Positions 35,291-44,742 are shown, counted from the first letter of the stretch. The stretch is 64,000 bases of DNA from Streptomyces sp. NBC_01478 (GCF_036227225.1 NZ_CP109444.1:8103501-8167500); one strand, 5' to 3'. Program-made: numbers and translations. Notes: a model not told the origin generated them from the sequence alone.

Positions 35291-35713
35291 TCAGTGAAGC
35301 AGACTGCCCTGGAGTTCGGCGCGCAGGTCCGGTGTGAGGACCGCCCCTGCACGGTCGACGAGCAGTGCCATCTCGTAGCCGACAAGGCCGATGTCGCACT
35401 CGGGGTGCGCGAGCACGGCCAGGGACGAGCCGTCCGAGACGGACATGAGGAAGAGGAATCCCCGCTCCATCTCCACGACCGTCTGTGCGACGTCGCCGCC
35501 CTCGAAGATCCGGGATGCCCCGGCCGTCAGCGAGGTGAGCCCGGAGGCCACGGCCGCGAGCTGGTCGGCGCGGTCGCGCGGGAAGCCTTCCGACATGGCC
35601 AGAAGGAGTCCGTCGGCAGACACGACGACGGTGTGGGACACACCCGGGGTGTTGTCCACGAAGTTGGTTATCAACCAGTTGAGGTTCTGTGCCGCCTGGC
35701 TCATCTGGCTCAA
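35291..35713 (-). CDS. cvnB1: Conservon roadblock/LC7 protein CvnB
   Basis: A 140-residue roadblock/LC7 protein. By analogy with the GTG used in the other copy the start is TTG 35713, with GGAG in the last codons of cvnA1; ATG 35704 is the alternative. The sequence DNTPGVSHTVVVSADGLLLAMSEGFPRDRADQLAAVASGL is shared with the paralogue at 30097-30519. Expected partner and regulator of the CvnD1 GTPase. A 111-bp gap separates it from cvnC1. Confidence 0.93.
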   Translation of the reverse strand: MSQMSQAAQNLNWLITNFVDNTPGVSHTVVVSADGLLLAMSEGFPRDRADQLAAVASGLTSLTAGASRIFEGGDVAQTVVEMERGFLFLMSVSDGSSLAVLAHPECDIGLVGYEMALLVDRAGAVLTPDLRAELQGSLLH

Positions 35714-35715
35714 AA

Positions 35716-38700
35716 CTAACGCTCCTGCTGGTGAGTGGGGCTGGGGAAGCTGCCGGTCTGGCCGGTACCCGTACCGGCCTGTCGACCCTGTGCGATGCCC
35801 CGACGGAGATTGGTCAGCCGGCCGCGTACGTCATCAGGCGCACGGGAGACCTGCGGACCGGTTTGGTGCTGTTGCTGCTGTGCCGTACCCGGGACGAGGT
35901 TCGCCCTGGGCACCCGGCGCGGCAGACCGGAGGTGGTGACGCCGCCCGCGGCCGGTTGCCGTACGCGCTCTGCCTGCCGAACGAGATCGTCGTTCGGCGA
36001 GCTGCGCCAGGCACCGCCCGTGGGACGCTGAGGGGGTGTCGCCGGAGCCTGCGGTGCCTGCGACTGCGGGGCGGGAGCGGAGCCGTTGCTCTGGTGCGAG
36101 CCGTTGCTCTGCGCTTCCGCCTGCTGGCCGTGGAACCAGTTGGTCTCCAGCGTGTCGTACAGCGGCGTCCTGCCGTCGCCGGGACCCGTGGCAGGCGGCA
36201 ACGCCTCGGGCTCCTGGCGGGTGGGACGCTGCGGGGCGGGTGGCCGCCGGTCGCCGAGGTCGGCGCCGTTGCGGTTCCCGTTGACCTGCGGTCGCTCGAA
36301 CTGCCCGGTGTTCGCGGGGTTCTGACGGTTCGGCAGATTGTGCTGACCGGTGGAGCCGTTGTCAAAGCCGGGTGTCGCGAACTGGCCCGTGGAGCTCGGG
36401 TCGTACGCCTGCGGGACCGCGAACTGTCCCGTGTTGGCCGGATTGGACGGGTTGTTGGCCTGGCCCGAGGGACCGCCGGCCGGCGCGCCGAAGACGTCCG
36501 AGCGGACGAACTGGCCGCCGTTCTGCGGGGAGTTGGCGCCGGGACGCGGGGCGTCGAAGTCCGGCCGCGGGAACTGCCCGGTGTCCTGGGGCCCGCTCGT
36601 GCCCGGACGCGGGAACTGCCCGCTGTCCTGCGACCCGTTCGCGCCCGGCCGGGGGAACTGGCCGGTGTTCTGCGATCCGTTGGCGCCGGGACGCGGGAAC
36701 TGGCCCGTGTTCTGCGCCCCGTTGCTGCCCGGGCGCGGGAGCTGGCCGCTGTCCTGTGCGTCGAAGCGCGGTATCGCCGGCATCTCCGTCGTGGCCGCGG
36801 GACCCTGGTGGTCGTCGATGCGCGGCATCCGGGAGGTCTGCTCGGCGTCGCGCTCGTCGTGACCGCGCGGGGCGTCGAGGTTGCCGCGGCCCAGCGGGGG
36901 CTGCGCGTTCTCGTCGCTCCAGCTCGGGCGCTGGTTGTTGCCACCGGGCAGCTCGGCCCGCGCACCACCGCGCGGCGGGAGCTGCGGCTGACGCCCACGG
37001 CGCCGGCCTCCGCCGCGGGGCGGCTCGGGCTCGTCGTTGCTCGTGCGCTGCGGCGGTACCGGGTTGTTCTGCGGCGGCATCCCGCCGAAGGCGTCCTGGC
37101 GACCGTCACCGAAGCCCTGCGGGGCGCCCGTGCCGGCGGACTGGAGACCCTGGGTGGCACTCGGCGCCTGGCCGAAGAGGCCGCCGCCGTTCTGCCGGCC
37201 CTGCGGCGCGGAGGGACCCTGCGGGCCACGCGCACCGCCCGGACCACCGGGACCGCCCGGACGTCCACCGCCCGCACCGGGCAGCGCGGCCCGCGGGCCC
37301 TGACCGGCACCGACCTGGCCGCGCGGAGCGGCCCCGGCACCGAGAAGTCCACCGTTGCCACCGGCGGGCGCACCCGCGCCGAGCGCGGAGCCACCCTGGC
37401 CGTTGCCCCGGCGGGCCGCACCGGCGCCGGCCGCGGCGGCTGCCGCAGCGGCACCGACGGCGGCCTGACCGGGCTTGCCCGGAGCGGGCTTCTTGCCGCC
37501 CTGGGCGACGTCGACGGGGAGCATGACCAGCGCGGTCGTACCACCGGAGTCGGACGGGCGGAGCTGGATGCGGATGCCGTGGCGCTGGGACAGCCGGCCG
37601 ACCACGAACAGACCCATGCGGCGGGAGACCGAGACGTCCACGGTGGGCGGCGAGGCGAGCCGCTCGTTGATCGCCGCGAGGTCCTCGGGGGAGAGGCCGA
37701 TACCGGTGTCGTGGATCTCGATCAGCACACGGCCGTCGGGCAGCGCGTGACCGGTGACCTTGACCTTGGTCTGCGGCGAGGAGAAGGAGGTCGCGTTCTC
37801 CAGCAGCTCGGCGAGGAGGTGCACGAGGTCGTTGACCACGCGGCCGGCCACTTCGGTGGTCGGCACGGAGGAGAGCTCGATGCGCTCGTACTGCTCCACC
37901 TCGGAGGCGGCGGCGCGGAGCACGTCGACCAGCGGGACCGGACGGGTCCAGCGGCGGCCGGGCTCTTCACCGGCGAGGACCAGGAGGTTCTCACCGTTAC
38001 GGCGCATGCGGGTCGCGAGGTGGTCGAGCTTGAAGAGCGAGGAGAGCTGGTCCGGGTCGGCCTCGCGGGACTCCAGCTCGGAGATGAGCGAGAGCTGACG
38101 CTGGATGAGGCCCTGGGAGCGGCGCGAGAGGTTGGTGAACATCGCGTTGACGTTGCCTCGCAGGAGGGCCTGCTCGGCGGCGAGGCGGACGGCCTCGCGG
38201 TGCACGTCGTCGAAGGCCGCGGCCACCTGGCCGATCTCGTCCCGGGAGTGCACACCGACCGACTCCACGGACGTGTCGACGTCCTGCGGGTCGGACTCGG
38301 AGAGCTGCTTGACCAGTTCGGGCAGCCGGTCCTGGGCGACCTTGTTGGCGGTCTCCTGGAGGCGGCGCAGCGAGCGGATCATGGACCGGGCGATGACGAA
38401 GGCGCCGACGAGGGAGACACCGAGCACCAGCAGGATCAGCGCACCGGAGATGATCGCCTCGCGCTCGGAGGCGGAGCGCAGCTCGCGGGCCTTCTGCTCC
38501 ATGTCCTCGAGGAGCGTGTGCTCGATCTTCTTCATCTGCTCGATCTTGGTGGAGCTGTCGTCCACCCAGTCCTTGTAGGACCGCTTGTCGAGCGAGCTCA
38601 GACCGTTGGCGTTGTCGAGGACACGCTGGGCGTAGGTGTCGGCCGACTCGATGATCGGGTTGCTGTCCTCGATCGGCGTGATGAGCTCTTCGGCACCCTG

Positions 38701-39642
38701 GTCGCCGTAGATGTTGCGGAAGATGCTCAGTTCCGACTTCTCGCTCTCCAGGGCCGAGTCGGCGTACAGCCGGTCGTTCGCGGAGAGGTCGCCCTCGACC
38801 GTGTTGCTGGCCGGCAGGGCCGCCGCGATCACGGCGCGCTGGACGGAGGAGAACTCCTTGGCGGCGGAGAAGGCCGCCAGGGCGCGGGTGCGCTGGATCA
38901 TCTCCGGGTTGCTGGTGGCCTCCGCCATGTCCTGCGAGAGGTCGAGCAACTGGGTGATCAGACGGTGGTAGGCGTCGACCGTCTGCGTCGAGTTGTCCTT
39001 CGACTGATACGCCGACTTGCGGATCTTGTCGAGGTTGTCCAGCTCGGTCGCGAGACCGACCAGGCTCTCCCGGACGCCCTGGAGGTTGCCGCTCTTGGCG
39101 GCGGTGTCCACCTCTTCCGAGGCGTTGATGAAGTTCTCGCGGGCGCGGTCGGTCTTGTCCTCGTAGCCCTTGACCTCGTAGTCGGTGGCCTTGCCACCGT
39201 GCGCGAGGGGGCCGGCCGACAGGTCGCGCTCGTCCTGGAGGGCGGTGGCGAGCGCGGTGGCCTGCTTGGTCATGTCCGTCAGCAGCTTCATGTTGTCGAG
39301 CTGCTGGATGTCGGTCATGGAGTCGCTGATGCGCAGGGCGCCCAGCGAGGTGGCCGCGACCACCGGGAGCGCGAGCAGCGAGACCAGGCGCGTGGAGATG
39401 CGCCAGTTACGCAGAGCGACGCGCGATCCGGGTCCTGGCGCGCCGGACGGTGGCTTCACCGGCGGCGCGGGGGTCGGGGCTGCGGACACACCGGGGCGCC
39501 CGGGGCCTCCACCGTCGCCTGACGGCGCCGGGCCCGGGTTCTGGGCGTGCTGGGGCGAGGAGCTGCCGGTCTTGGGGCCAGCCCCGCCATGCGGCTCCGG
39601 CTCCGCCGAAGCACTGCCATCCCTCTTGAAACGTCCCTGCAC
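35716..39642 (-). CDS. cvnA1: Conservon sensor kinase-like protein CvnA with GQF repeat tail
   Basis: A 1308-residue membrane sensor. Start GTG 39642 (VQGRFKRDGSASAEPEPHGG) is chosen over an upstream run of about 97 residues with poor coding character. Helices at about 79-100 and 396-420 flank a sensor domain; HAMP and HATPase (about 590-704, HLLAELLENATSFSSPQTKV, IHDTGIGLSPEDL, RRMGLFVVGRLSQRHG) follow. The last 570 residues are low complexity: Ala/Gly-rich, then repeats of xTGQFxRPG (36290-36760), then a conserved end NLRRGIAQGRQ. First gene of the cvn1 operon; the end codons include the cvnB1 ribosome site. Confidence 0.92.
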   Translation of the reverse strand: MQGRFKRDGSASAEPEPHGGAGPKTGSSSPQHAQNPGPAPSGDGGGPGRPGVSAAPTPAPPVKPPSGAPGPGSRVALRNWRISTRLVSLLALPVVAATSLGALRISDSMTDIQQLDNMKLLTDMTKQATALATALQDERDLSAGPLAHGGKATDYEVKGYEDKTDRARENFINASEEVDTAAKSGNLQGVRESLVGLATELDNLDKIRKSAYQSKDNSTQTVDAYHRLITQLLDLSQDMAEATSNPEMIQRTRALAAFSAAKEFSSVQRAVIAAALPASNTVEGDLSANDRLYADSALESEKSELSIFRNIYGDQGAEELITPIEDSNPIIESADTYAQRVLDNANGLSSLDKRSYKDWVDDSSTKIEQMKKIEHTLLEDMEQKARELRSASEREAIISGALILLVLGVSLVGAFVIARSMIRSLRRLQETANKVAQDRLPELVKQLSESDPQDVDTSVESVGVHSRDEIGQVAAAFDDVHREAVRLAAEQALLRGNVNAMFTNLSRRSQGLIQRQLSLISELESREADPDQLSSLFKLDHLATRMRRNGENLLVLAGEEPGRRWTRPVPLVDVLRAAASEVEQYERIELSSVPTTEVAGRVVNDLVHLLAELLENATSFSSPQTKVKVTGHALPDGRVLIEIHDTGIGLSPEDLAAINERLASPPTVDVSVSRRMGLFVVGRLSQRHGIRIQLRPSDSGGTTALVMLPVDVAQGGKKPAPGKPGQAAVGAAAAAAAAGAGAARRGNGQGGSALGAGAPAGGNGGLLGAGAAPRGQVGAGQGPRAALPGAGGGRPGGPGGPGGARGPQGPSAPQGRQNGGGLFGQAPSATQGLQSAGTGAPQGFGDGRQDAFGGMPPQNNPVPPQRTSNDEPEPPRGGGRRRGRQPQLPPRGGARAELPGGNNQRPSWSDENAQPPLGRGNLDAPRGHDERDAEQTSRMPRIDDHQGPAATTEMPAIPRFDAQDSGQLPRPGSNGAQNTGQFPRPGANGSQNTGQFPRPGANGSQDSGQFPRPGTSGPQDTGQFPRPDFDAPRPGANSPQNGGQFVRSDVFGAPAGGPSGQANNPSNPANTGQFAVPQAYDPSSTGQFATPGFDNGSTGQHNLPNRQNPANTGQFERPQVNGNRNGADLGDRRPPAPQRPTRQEPEALPPATGPGDGRTPLYDTLETNWFHGQQAEAQSNGSHQSNGSAPAPQSQAPQAPATPPQRPTGGAWRSSPNDDLVRQAERVRQPAAGGVTTSGLPRRVPRANLVPGTAQQQQHQTGPQVSRAPDDVRGRLTNLRRGIAQGRQAGTGTGQTGSFPSPTHQQER

Positions 39643-40214
39643 TAGCGTCGCAACCTCTGGACCAGGCGCCCCTCCGCGCGAACGGAAGGACGGTGTCGGC
39701 GTCTTAGGGAGCGCCCTGAACGCGCCCCCCAGTGTGTGGTCGTGAGTGACCGGCGCTGCTCCCCCTTCCGCCGCCCCTGGCGCTGCGTTGCGCCCTCTGC
39801 GCGCCGGGCTGATTCTGCGGCGGTCCGTGGAATTCCAGCACAGTGCCGGATCTCCAACAAGGCCCGTAGGCCAGGCTGTGACCTGTGTGACACCGCGTGA
39901 GGGGTGTGTCACGAGACGTAGAAAGCTATTCACCCCAAAGGGGGCATATCCCCACGACCCTTGGGGGCATGGTGTGTGCCCAAGTCGCCATGATCAGGAG
40001 CGGAATGACAGCTTCGAGGGGGCAATGTCCGTTTCGTTGAGGTGAGTTGAGGGTCCGAATTGGACGCTTTGCCCATACGGCCGTGAGCAAACTCACATGC
40101 GGATCAAGGGCTCTCCGCGTCTTCGGCCGGGAATTGGATGTTTAGCCTGACGCTTTACATGAGGGCACATACTGCCAACCACCCAGCCACGGACGACGAG
40201 GGTCGAGTACAACA
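39643..40214. other. 572-bp intergenic region upstream of cvnA1
   Basis: No gene I can support. It must contain the cvnA1 promoter (minus) and that of the small peptide gene (plus). Visible elements: inverted repeat GTGACAC (39887-39893)/GTGTCAC (39906-39912); a repeated GGGGGCAT (39940s and 39960s); and GTGAG (40083-40087)/CTCAC (40092-40096) near a possible plus-strand promoter. The A+T content is higher here than in the coding flanks. Confidence 0.5.
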
Positions 40215-40400
40215 GTGAAGACCACGATGATGTTCCGCAACATTGCCAACCCGCGACGCACGACGCTGGCGCACCTCGCGGACGCCGAGGCGCTGCAGAC
40301 GCCGGAGCTGCAGGAACACTCGCTCGACCTGCCGGCCCAGACCGCCAACCCGCGCCGCACGATCCTCATGGAGATCCCGGTCACCGCCGCCGCGGAGTAA
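40215..40400 (+). CDS. Small 61-aa protein with duplicated ANPRRT motif
   Basis: A 61-residue protein starting with GTG 40215 (ATG 40227 is an alternative). Two related segments, IANPRRTTLAHL (about 10-21) and TANPRRTILMEI (about 44-55), bracket an acidic Gln/Glu/Leu-rich middle (DAEALQTPELQEHSLDLP). There is no Cys, no membrane helix and no signal peptide. It stands alone between conservon 1 (divergent) and the FAH-family gene, 80 bp before the latter. I do not recognise a function. The codon usage is normal, supporting a real gene. Confidence 0.7.
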   Translation: MKTTMMFRNIANPRRTTLAHLADAEALQTPELQEHSLDLPAQTANPRRTILMEIPVTAAAE

Positions 40401-40479
40401 TCGCGCGAGGAGGGGCCCCGCACCGCGTTAGCCTGGAGCGTCAGACTCCAGCCAGCTCAGTGAGGGGCGCCAGGATCCC

Positions 40480-41256
40480 GTGCGCATCGCCAGATTCTCC
40501 ATCGACGGGAACGTCGCCTTCGGCGCGGTCGAGGGCGACAAGCCGGACGAGCTCGTCCTCGACATCATCAAGGGCATCCCGTTCGCGGACTTCGAACTCT
40601 CCGGCACGAAGGTCCCGCTGAGCAAGGTCAGGCTGCTGCCGCCGGTGCTCCCGAACAAGGTCGTCGCCTACGGCCGCAACTACGCCGAGCACGCCCGCGA
40701 ACTGGGCAACGAGGTGCCGGACGTCCCCTTCGCCTTCTTCAAGCCGTCCACCTCCGTGATCGGCTCCGGCGACGACATCCAGTACCCCTCCTTCACCGAG
40801 GACCTCCACCACGAGGCCGAACTGGCCGTCGTCATCGGCCGGATGTGCCGCGAGGTCCCGCGCGAGCGCGTCAAGGACGTCATCCTCGGCTACACCTGCG
40901 CCAACGACATCACCGCGCGTGACGTCCAGAAGCGCGAGAAGCAGTGGGCCCGCGCCAAGGGCTTCGACACCTCCTGCCCGCTCGGCCCCTGGGTGGAGAC
41001 GGACCTCGACCCGAGCGACCTCACCATCCAGCTCACGGTCAACGGACAGCAGCGACAGCTCGGCCGCACCAGCGAGATGATCCACTCGATCGAGGATCTG
41101 ATCGTCAACATCACCGAGGCCATGACGCTGCTCCCCGGCGACGTGATCCTCACGGGCACCCCGGCAGGCGTCGGACCGCTCACCGTCGGCGACGAGGTCG
41201 CCGTCTCCATCGAAGGCATCGGCACTCTCACCAACAAGGTTGTCAAGCGTGGCTAG
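40480..41256 (+). CDS. Fumarylacetoacetate hydrolase-family protein
   Basis: A 258-residue FAH-fold enzyme starting at GTG 40480. Conserved elements: [14 protein letters not shown], the metal-binding Glu pair and Asp in [17 protein letters not shown] and [30 protein letters not shown], and [18 protein letters not shown]. Relatives split or decarboxylate 2-oxo-acids (for example acylpyruvate hydrolases, oxaloacetate decarboxylases); the substrate here is unknown. Its stop overlaps the gltX start by 8 bp, so the two are translationally coupled, an arrangement kept across streptomycetes. Confidence 0.92.
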   Translation: MRIARFSIDGNVAFGAVEGDKPDELVLDIIKGIPFADFELSGTKVPLSKVRLLPPVLPNKVVAYGRNYAEHARELGNEVPDVPFAFFKPSTSVIGSGDDIQYPSFTEDLHHEAELAVVIGRMCREVPRERVKDVILGYTCANDITARDVQKREKQWARAKGFDTSCPLGPWVETDLDPSDLTIQLTVNGQQRQLGRTSEMIHSIEDLIVNITEAMTLLPGDVILTGTPAGVGPLTVGDEVAVSIEGIGTLTNKVVKRG

Positions 41257-42724
41257 CGCACCTGTACGCGTCCGTTTCTGCCCCTCGCCGACCGGAAACC
41301 CCCACGTGGGCCTGGTCCGCACCGCCCTGTTCAACTGGGCCTTCGCCCGGCACCACCAGGGCACGCTGGTCTTCCGCATCGAGGACACCGACGCGGCCCG
41401 CGACTCCGAGGAGTCCTACGGCCAACTCCTCGACGCGATGCGCTGGTTGGGCTTCGACTGGGACGAGGGCCCGGAGGTCGGCGGCCCGCACGCGCCGTAC
41501 CGCCAGTCGCAGCGGATGGACCTCTACAAGGACGTCGCGCAGAAGCTCCAGGACGCCGGCCGCGCCTACCCCTGCTACTGCTCCACGGAGGAGCTGGACG
41601 CCCGCCGCGCAGCCGCCCGCGCCGCCGGCAAGCCCTCCGGCTACGACGGCCACTGCCGCGACCTCGGCGCCGAGCAGAAGGCCGCCTACGTGGCCGAGGG
41701 CCGGGTGCCGATCGTCCGCTTCCGGATGCCCGACGAGACGATCACCTTCACGGACCTGGTCCGCGGCGAGCTGACGTTCACCCCGGAGAACGTGCCGGAC
41801 TACGGCATCGTCCGGGCCAACGGCGCGCCCCTGTACACGCTCGTCAACCCGGTCGACGACGCCCTGATGGAGATCACCCACGTCCTGCGCGGCGAGGACC
41901 TGCTCTCCTCCACCCCGCGCCAGATCGCCCTCTACAAGGCGCTGATCGACCTGGGCATCGCCAAGGAGATCCCGTCCTTCGGGCACCTGCCGTACGTGAT
42001 GGGCGAGGGCAACAAGAAGCTCTCCAAGCGCGACCCGGAGTCCTCGCTCAACCTCTACAGGGAGCGCGGTTTCCTGCCCGAGGGACTGCTCAACTACCTT
42101 TCCCTGCTGGGCTGGTCGCTCGCTGCCGACCGGGACGTCTTCACGATGGACGAGATGGTCGCGGCCTTCGAGATCTCCGACGTGAACCCGAACCCGGCGC
42201 GCTTCGACCTGAAGAAGTGCGAGGCGATCAACGCCGACCACATCCGCCTGCTCGACGTGAAGGACTTCACCGAGCGCTGCGCCCCGTGGCTGAAGGCCCC
42301 GTTCGCCCCCTGGGCGCCGGAGGACTTCGACGAGGCCAAGTGGCAGGCCGTCGCGCCGCACGCGCAGACCCGCCTCAAGGTCCTCTCGGAGATCACGGAC
42401 AACGTCGACTTCCTGTTCCTGGCCGAGCCGGTCGAGGACGAGGCGTCCTGGACGAAGGCCATGAAGGAGGGCTCCGACGCCCTCCTCCGTACGGCCCGCG
42501 AGAAGCTGGAGTCGGCCGACTGGAACTCGCCCGAGTCCCTCAAGGAGGCCGTCCTGGCCGCCGGTGAGACCCACGGCCTCAAGCTCGGCAAGGCGCAGGC
42601 CCCGGTCCGCGTCGCCGTCACCGGCCGCACGATCGGCCTGCCCCTCTTCGAGTCCCTGGAGATCCTCGGCAAGGAGAAGACCCTGGCGAGGATCGACGCG
42701 GCGCTCGCCAAGCTGGCCGCGTAA
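41249..42724 (+). CDS. gltX: Glutamyl-tRNA synthetase
   Basis: A 491-residue class I synthetase that charges tRNA-Glu. HIGH-type motif SPTGNPHVG near residue 15 and KLSKR (KMSKS-type) near residue 255, catalytic [11 protein letters not shown] and YNLVNP-like [15 protein letters not shown] 41249 is preferred to a TTG three codons upstream. In this lineage tRNA-Gln is also made through mischarged Glu-tRNA-Gln, and both tRNA species are encoded 1.7 kb downstream (44401-44915). A long hairpin follows at 42740. Confidence 0.96.
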   Translation: MASAPVRVRFCPSPTGNPHVGLVRTALFNWAFARHHQGTLVFRIEDTDAARDSEESYGQLLDAMRWLGFDWDEGPEVGGPHAPYRQSQRMDLYKDVAQKLQDAGRAYPCYCSTEELDARRAAARAAGKPSGYDGHCRDLGAEQKAAYVAEGRVPIVRFRMPDETITFTDLVRGELTFTPENVPDYGIVRANGAPLYTLVNPVDDALMEITHVLRGEDLLSSTPRQIALYKALIDLGIAKEIPSFGHLPYVMGEGNKKLSKRDPESSLNLYRERGFLPEGLLNYLSLLGWSLAADRDVFTMDEMVAAFEISDVNPNPARFDLKKCEAINADHIRLLDVKDFTERCAPWLKAPFAPWAPEDFDEAKWQAVAPHAQTRLKVLSEITDNVDFLFLAEPVEDEASWTKAMKEGSDALLRTAREKLESADWNSPESLKEAVLAAGETHGLKLGKAQAPVRVAVTGRTIGLPLFESLEILGKEKTLARIDAALAKLAA

Positions 42725-42739
42725 CGCACACGCGCGTGG

Positions 42740-42771
42740 AGGGGCGGCGGTCACGACGGACTGCCGCCCCT
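42740..42771 (+). terminator. Terminator after gltX
   Basis: 13-bp stem (42740-42752 with 42759-42771, one G-T pair) around ACGACG, beginning 16 bp after the gltX stop. Confidence 0.8.
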
Positions 42772-42838
42772 TCGGCGTTGTCAGTGCGGGGCGTTAGGGT
42801 TCCGGAGCACTGAAGATCGTTCAGGAGAGGCGCCTTTC

Positions 42839-43498
42839 ATGCCGATGACCGCTCGTGACTACACCTGGCTGTTCACGCCGGGCAGCACGTTCACGGAGGA
42901 CGAGACCGGCACGGTCGGCGTGATCCACCTCGCGGACGGCGGCGAACTGTGGCTCCCCACCGGCCAGGTGGTGGCCTGCGACCCGTTCGTCTCCCTGGGC
43001 GGCGGCGAGGCCGAGCCCTTCACGGTCGCCGTGGCCCCCGGCCGCTACCGGGTCGAGGCGGCCGTCGCCACCGTCACCCACCCCGACCAACCCCCGGCCG
43101 ACACCCCTCACCTGCGCATCGCCGCCGCCCGCCTGGTCATACGGGACGAACCCACCGCCACCTGGGAACTCGCCCTCCAGCCCGGCCAGGACCTCGCCGA
43201 ACTCACCGACGACGAGTTCTACGGCTACGGAGTCGACGCGGGCACGGGCGCGTTCTACGACGCCTCGGCCGACGGCTCGTTCCCGGAGTGCGAGGGCGAC
43301 GAGGGCCCGCTGTGGGACGCCTTCGAGGAGCACGGCCACGCTCCGGGGCCGTATCTGGTCACCTCCCCCTCCACCGGCCACACCCTGGCGGCCTTCGGCT
43401 CCGGCTGGGGCGACGGCGCCTACCCCACCTGGATCGGCCGTACGGCGGCCGGTGAAGTCACCTGCTTCGTCACGGACTTCTTCGTCGCGCCCCTGTGA
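42839..43498 (+). CDS. DUF4241 family protein
   Basis: A 219-residue protein of the DUF4241 family. Recognisable segments are LPTGQVVACDPFVSLGGGEAEPF, the central GYGVDAGTGAFYDASADGSFPECEGDEGPLWDAFEE and the C-terminal FGSGWGDGAYPTWIGRTAAGEVTCFVTDFF. The protein is acidic, lacks membrane helices and is presumably cytoplasmic. No catalytic role is known for the family; some members are linked to toxin-immunity loci. It is preceded by a ribosome site AGGAGAGG and appears monocistronic. Confidence 0.85.
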   Translation: MPMTARDYTWLFTPGSTFTEDETGTVGVIHLADGGELWLPTGQVVACDPFVSLGGGEAEPFTVAVAPGRYRVEAAVATVTHPDQPPADTPHLRIAAARLVIRDEPTATWELALQPGQDLAELTDDEFYGYGVDAGTGAFYDASADGSFPECEGDEGPLWDAFEEHGHAPGPYLVTSPSTGHTLAAFGSGWGDGAYPTWIGRTAAGEVTCFVTDFFVAPL

Positions 43499-43577
43499 CG
43501 CGGACCCCTGTGGCGCAGACTCCCTGTGGCGCAGATGGGGGCAGACGCGCCCCAGGGCCCCGGGTTACCGTCGGATC

Positions 43578-44309
43578 ATGACCATTCGGGCCGTCGTCTG
43601 GGACGTCGACGACACCTTGTTCGACTACACCGGCGCGGACCGCGCCGCCATGCGCGAGCACCTGGCGGCCGAGGGGCTGCTCGACGGGCACGCGAGCGTG
43701 GTGGACGCCCTGGAGCGCTGGCGGGTGGCCACCGAGTTCCACTGGGGACGGTTCTCGGCCGGGGAGGTCTCCTTCGAGGGACAGCGCCTGGACCGGGTCC
43801 GGCTGTTCCTGGACCGCGAGTTGACCGACGTCGAGGCCGACGACTGGTTCCGGCGCTACAAGGTCCACTACGAGCGGGCCTGGGCCCTCTTCCCGGACGT
43901 CCTGCCCGTCCTGGACGCCCTCGCGGCCACCCACCGGCACGCCGTCCTCTCCAACTCCAGCCTCACCGTCCAGGACCGCAAACTGCGCGCCCTCGGTGTG
44001 TACGACCGCTTCGAGGTCGTCCTGTGCGCGGCCGAACTGGGCGTCTCCAAGCCCGAGGCCGGAGCCTTCCTGGCGGCCTGCGAGGCGCTGGAACTGCCGC
44101 CGCACGAGGTCGCGTATGTCGGAGATCACCCCGAGATCGACTGGCGGGGTGCGTCCGACGCGGGCCTGCTCTCCGTCTGGATCGACCGCCACGGCGGGCA
44201 CACCCCTGACGAGGCCCTGGTGGGACGGCACCGGATCGCCTCGCTGGCCGAACTCCCCGCGCTCCTCGGCGCTGATACCCGTTTTGGAGCCCCGTCCACC
44301 TTCAGGTAA
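43578..44309 (+). CDS. HAD-superfamily hydrolase
   Basis: A 243-residue haloacid-dehalogenase-like phosphatase. Motif I VVWDVDDTLFDYT (nucleophile Asp9, acid/base Asp11), motif II LSNSS, motif III Lys in GVSKPEAGAF, and motif IV VGDHPEIDWRGA. A helical cap domain lies between motifs I and II. Probably dephosphorylates a small metabolite; substrate unknown. ATG 43578 begins right before motif I. The gene end overlaps a predicted tRNA-operon promoter at 44284-44312. Confidence 0.92.
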   Translation: MTIRAVVWDVDDTLFDYTGADRAAMREHLAAEGLLDGHASVVDALERWRVATEFHWGRFSAGEVSFEGQRLDRVRLFLDRELTDVEADDWFRRYKVHYERAWALFPDVLPVLDALAATHRHAVLSNSSLTVQDRKLRALGVYDRFEVVLCAAELGVSKPEAGAFLAACEALELPPHEVAYVGDHPEIDWRGASDAGLLSVWIDRHGGHTPDEALVGRHRIASLAELPALLGADTRFGAPSTFR

Positions 44310-44312
44310 TGT
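44284..44312 (+). promoter_or_regulatory. Predicted promoter of the tRNA operon
   Basis: TTGGAG (44284-44289), a 17-bp spacer, and TAATGT (44307-44312), a good match to the major-sigma consensus. A transcript starting near 44319 would have an 80-nt leader before the first tRNA. The -10 box overlaps the last codons of the HAD gene. Confidence 0.6.
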
Positions 44313-44400
44313 TCTTCCTGCGCCGCCGGAGAACAGACCGAAAGGTCAGCTACCTGGGGGCGAACGCTAGAACAAGATCCCGACAGGGATTGAGTCTTAG

Positions 44401-44472
44401 TGGCCTATGGTGTAATTGGCAGCACGACGGTTTCTGGTTCCGTTAGTCTAGGTTCGAGTCCTGGTAGGCCAG
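44401..44472 (+). tRNA. tRNA-Gln (CTG)
   Basis: 72 nt, acceptor stem TGGCCTA/TAGGCCA with discriminator G, D-arm GTGTAATTGGCA, T-arm TCTAGGTTCGAGTCCTGG. The anticodon loop TTCTGGT contains CTG. The last base pair of the anticodon stem is a T-T mismatch, unlike the second copy at 44743. CCA is not encoded. Confidence 0.93.
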
Positions 44473-44514
44473 CTCGCAGAGCTCATCTGCAACCGCAGAG
44501 GTCAACTCTGCAAA

Positions 44515-44587
44515 GCCCCCGTTGTGTAGCGGCCTAGCACGCTGCCCTCTCACGGCAGTAGCGCCGGTTCGAATCCGGTCGGGGGTA
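44515..44587 (+). tRNA. tRNA-Glu (CTC)
   Basis: 73 nt, acceptor stem GCCCCCG/CGGGGGT (one G-T pair), discriminator A. Anticodon stem CTGCC/GGCAG with loop CTCTCAC containing CTC. Identical to the copies at 44650 and 44843. The 3' CCA is not encoded. Confidence 0.96.
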
Positions 44588-44649
44588 CAGATCCTTCCCA
44601 GGAAGGTGGTACGGGTCGCACCCGCCACCTCTCATGCAGGATCGCTAGG

Positions 44650-44722
44650 GCCCCCGTTGTGTAGCGGCCTAGCACGCTGCCCTCTCACGGCAGTAGCGCC
44701 GGTTCGAATCCGGTCGGGGGTA
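44650..44722 (+). tRNA. tRNA-Glu (CTC)
   Basis: Second identical copy of the 73-nt tRNA-Glu: same acceptor stem, anticodon CTC and T-arm CGCCGGTTCGAATCCGGTC. It is 62 nt after the first Glu copy, with unrelated spacer sequence. Confidence 0.96.
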
Positions 44723-44742
44723 CGCTTTACCTTGAATCACCT

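Noticed and set aside
36372..37526. Arg-rich plus-strand frame of 384 codons within the cvnA1 tail
   Set aside because: Antisense to the repeat-bearing cvnA1 tail; composition follows from the repeats.
35689..39522. Long open frame on the plus strand (about 1277 codons) opposite cvnA1
   Set aside because: Same reason: mirror of codon bias in a real minus-strand gene, low-complexity Arg/Gly/Val content, no motif.
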